Positions 5,175 to 6,307 of a stretch of 6,307 bases of DNA are shown piece by piece. Below the pieces are notes generated by a model. That model had not been told where the DNA came from, ran no database searches, and worked only from the letters and a program-made list of their open reading frames with translations. The stretch's first letter is position 1, and every line of letters begins with the position of its first letter. Source of the DNA: a bacterium (lineage in GTDB: Bacteria; Vulcanimicrobiota; Vulcanimicrobiia; Vulcanimicrobiales; Vulcanimicrobiaceae); the NCBI GenBank assembly GCA_021807645.1, contig JAKBCP010000054.1:1-6307 (forward strand), in the 5' to 3' direction. The translations under genes and the position numbers were made by a program.

Positions 5175-6017
5175 GAAGTGATATACGATAAAAGTCTCAG
5201 TCGAGAGGTTTCGCGGCCGAATTCCTTCATTTTCAATATCTACGGCGATATCGTGACCCGGCGCGACGGAGAGCAGCGGGTCGCGCTCGCCGGGCTCGTC
5301 CGCCTCATGGATGCCTTCGGCGTCTCCGAAGCCGCGGTTCGCCAGTCCGTCTCCCGCCTCGCCCGCCAGGGCTGGCTCCAAGCCGAGCGGAGCGGTAATC
5401 GCGCCTTCTACGCCGTCACCGAGCGCGGCCGACGGCGCATCGAAGAATTGAGCCCGCGCATCTACGGCCCGCTCGTCGACTGGGACGGCCTCTGGCGGAT
5501 GCTCGTCTATTCGATCGACGAGCAGCGTCGCGACCGTCGGGACCGCCTCCGGAAGGAGCTCGCCGTTCTCGGGTGGGCGCCGTTGGCGACCTCGACCTGG
5601 ATCTCGCCGAACGGCGATCTTGCGGCGGTCACCGCGGCGGCGCACGAAGCCGAAGCGAGCGAGGATATCGCGATCTTCGAGAGCTCGCATCGCGGCCCCG
5701 GCACCGACGCCGCACTCGTCGCTCGCTGCTGGGACCTTCCCGGGATCGCCGCGGCGTATCAGCGCTTCACCGAACTCTATCGGCCGCGCCTCAACGCCGA
5801 GCGGAGCGCGCGACGATTCGGCGAGCGCGAAGCATTCGTCGAACGACTCTGGCTCGTCCACGATTATCGCAAATTCACCTACGTCGATCCCGCGCTGCCG
5901 AGCGTGCTGCTTCCGGCGCACTGGCCGGGAAGCGTCGCTGCGGCGATCTTCCGCGAATACTACGCGCTGCTCCACGATCGCTCGAATCGCTTCTTCGAAA
6001 GAAACGCCCATCCGTGA
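5148..6017 (+). CDS. paaX: PaaX-family transcriptional repressor
   Basis: This 289-residue cytoplasmic DNA-binding protein has the three-part PaaX architecture. The N-terminal winged helix (about residues 23-105) contains SFIFNIYGDIV, FGVSEAAVRQSVSRLARQGWL and the wing AFYAVTERGRRRIEE. The Cas2-like middle region (about 108-155) contains WDGLWRMLVYSID and LGWAPLATSTWISP. The C-terminal domain holds ERLWLVHDYRKF and REYYALLHDRSNRFF. E. coli PaaX (316 residues) represses the phenylacetate operons and is released by phenylacetyl-CoA; the ligand here is inferred to be an aromatic acyl-CoA. GTG 5148 is chosen because AAGGA lies 5 nt upstream; in-frame GTG codons at residues 8 and 11 are alternatives, as the first 22 residues precede the conserved core. 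It is divergent from the BoxB/PaaA-type oxygenase by 22 bp, its probable target, and its stop overlaps the start of an exchanger gene. Confidence 0.94.
   Translation: MTKESHTVQEVIYDKSLSREVSRPNSFIFNIYGDIVTRRDGEQRVALAGLVRLMDAFGVSEAAVRQSVSRLARQGWLQAERSGNRAFYAVTERGRRRIEELSPRIYGPLVDWDGLWRMLVYSIDEQRRDRRDRLRKELAVLGWAPLATSTWISPNGDLAAVTAAAHEAEASEDIAIFESSHRGPGTDAALVARCWDLPGIAAAYQRFTELYRPRLNAERSARRFGEREAFVERLWLVHDYRKFTYVDPALPSVLLPAHWPGSVAAAIFREYYALLHDRSNRFFERNAHP
5159..5189. promoter_or_regulatory. Imperfect inverted repeat, candidate PaaX operator
   Basis: ATCGCATACC (5159-5168) and GATATACGAT (5180-5189) are inverted copies of ATCGYATAYC, matching at 8 of 10 positions, with an 11-bp spacer and arm centres 21 bp apart, about two helical turns. 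The repeat lies 34-64 bp upstream of the oxygenase ATG, inside codons 4-14 of paaX, and straddles the candidate -35 box. PaaX dimers are known to bind imperfect palindromes; assigning this one is inference. Confidence 0.35.
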
Positions 6018-6307
6018 GTGCGATTTTCGCACATTATCCGGCGCTGGTCGTCGAATTCGGGGCGGCGGCGGTGCTCGTTGCCGCCCTGCTGGCACGAGCT
6101 TTTTCGCGACGCTTCGGGATCCCGTCGATTATCACGCTTCTTGTCTTCGGTCTGGCGCTCGGGCCGAGCGGCCTCAATTTTCTGCAGCTCGATCTCGCCG
6201 CACCGGCGACGCGCGCGCTGCTCTCGCTCTGCGTCGTCATCGTCCTTTTTGAAGCCACGCTGCGCATCGATATCGGCCGCTTGCCGAAACGGCCGCTCTT
6301 CTTACTC
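6014..6307 (+). CDS. Na+/H+ exchanger family (CPA-type) membrane protein, C-terminus outside window
   Basis: This is the N-terminal part (98 codons) of a predicted cation/proton antiporter in the inner membrane. It starts MSAIFAHYPALV. Hydrophobic segments are visible at about residues 10-28, 36-55 and 66-82. The pattern RRFGIPSIITLLVFGLALGP (32-51) followed by VIVLFEATLRIDIGRL (75-90) is typical of the first helices of PF00999 exchangers, where R-x-G-(I/L)-P-x-(I/L) and a phenylalanine-glutamate before an amphipathic loop recur. The ion-binding motifs of later helices are outside the window, so ion specificity cannot be judged. The GTG start (6014-6016) overlaps the paaX stop TGA as GTGA, implying translational coupling; no strong ribosome binding site is seen. 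Its link to the repressor may be operonic only. KefB-like or NhaP-like subtypes cannot be separated from this fragment. Confidence 0.82.
   Translation, partial: MSAIFAHYPALVVEFGAAAVLVAALLARAFSRRFGIPSIITLLVFGLALGPSGLNFLQLDLAAPATRALLSLCVVIVLFEATLRIDIGRLPKRPLFLL

Noticed and set aside
5126..5236. Longer oxygenase start upstream of ATG 5125
   Set aside because: The extension runs through the divergent paaX 5' end and gives Cys/Ser/Leu-rich sequence unlike the family, whereas ATG 5125 has a good GGAGGG site.
5100..6095. 331-codon open frame antisense to paaX
   Set aside because: It lies wholly opposite a clear PaaX gene, is rich in Arg, Glu, Asp and Ala as expected of a GC-rich shadow frame, has no recognisable domain, and would cover the divergent control region.
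1..6307. tRNA, rRNA, CRISPR array, transposase, riboswitch or attachment site
   Set aside because: I read both strands for these. Genes fill nearly all the sequence and the gaps (7-57 bp) are too short for such elements; no direct repeat arrays or terminal inverted repeats were found.

Overview
The window is a dense stretch of bacterial chromosome, GC-rich by eye (roughly 60%), with short intergenic gaps, several GTG/TTG starts and recognisable Shine-Dalgarno sequences. I see no tRNA, rRNA, CRISPR array, insertion sequence or phage gene. The gene content suggests an aerobic, free-living heterotroph. The phylum cannot be read from the sequence; the composition would fit uncultured lineages such as Eremiobacterota/WPS-2 or Dormibacterota, but that is only an impression.

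Layout. Positions 1-1500 hold a minus-strand pair: cysteine synthase, followed directly by an ReAV-type (Asparaginase_II family) L-asparaginase cut off by the window start. A 56-bp divergent gap with a perfect 14-bp palindrome separates it from a plus-strand beta-CASP metallo-beta-lactamase exonuclease (1557-2516). That gene converges on a stand-alone Lrp/AsnC ligand-binding (RAM) domain protein (2524-2808, minus); a hairpin covers both stop codons.

From 2866 to 5125 (minus) lies the most distinctive part: a BoxB/PaaA-type diiron oxygenase, then an enoyl-CoA hydratase with both catalytic glutamates, then a 79-residue two-helix membrane protein whose start overlaps the hydratase stop by 4 bp. 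Only 22 bp upstream of the oxygenase, on the other strand, is a PaaX-family repressor (5148-6017). An Na+/H+ exchanger-type membrane protein, cut off by the window end, starts inside the PaaX stop codon.

How it fits together. PaaX proteins classically sense an aromatic acyl-CoA (phenylacetyl-CoA in E. coli) and repress the catabolic genes. Here the repressor is divergent from an oxygenase of the family that epoxidises aromatic acyl-CoA rings, followed by a crotonase. The natural reading is a small repressor-controlled aerobic aromatic-acyl-CoA (hybrid) module. No reductase (BoxA, PaaE), no other Paa oxygenase subunit and no CoA ligase is in the window, so the substrate is unproven. An inverted repeat inside the first codons of paaX, where the oxygenase promoter should lie, is a candidate operator. 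Nothing here is clearly a new system; the compact oxygenase module and its control region deserve the closest second look.
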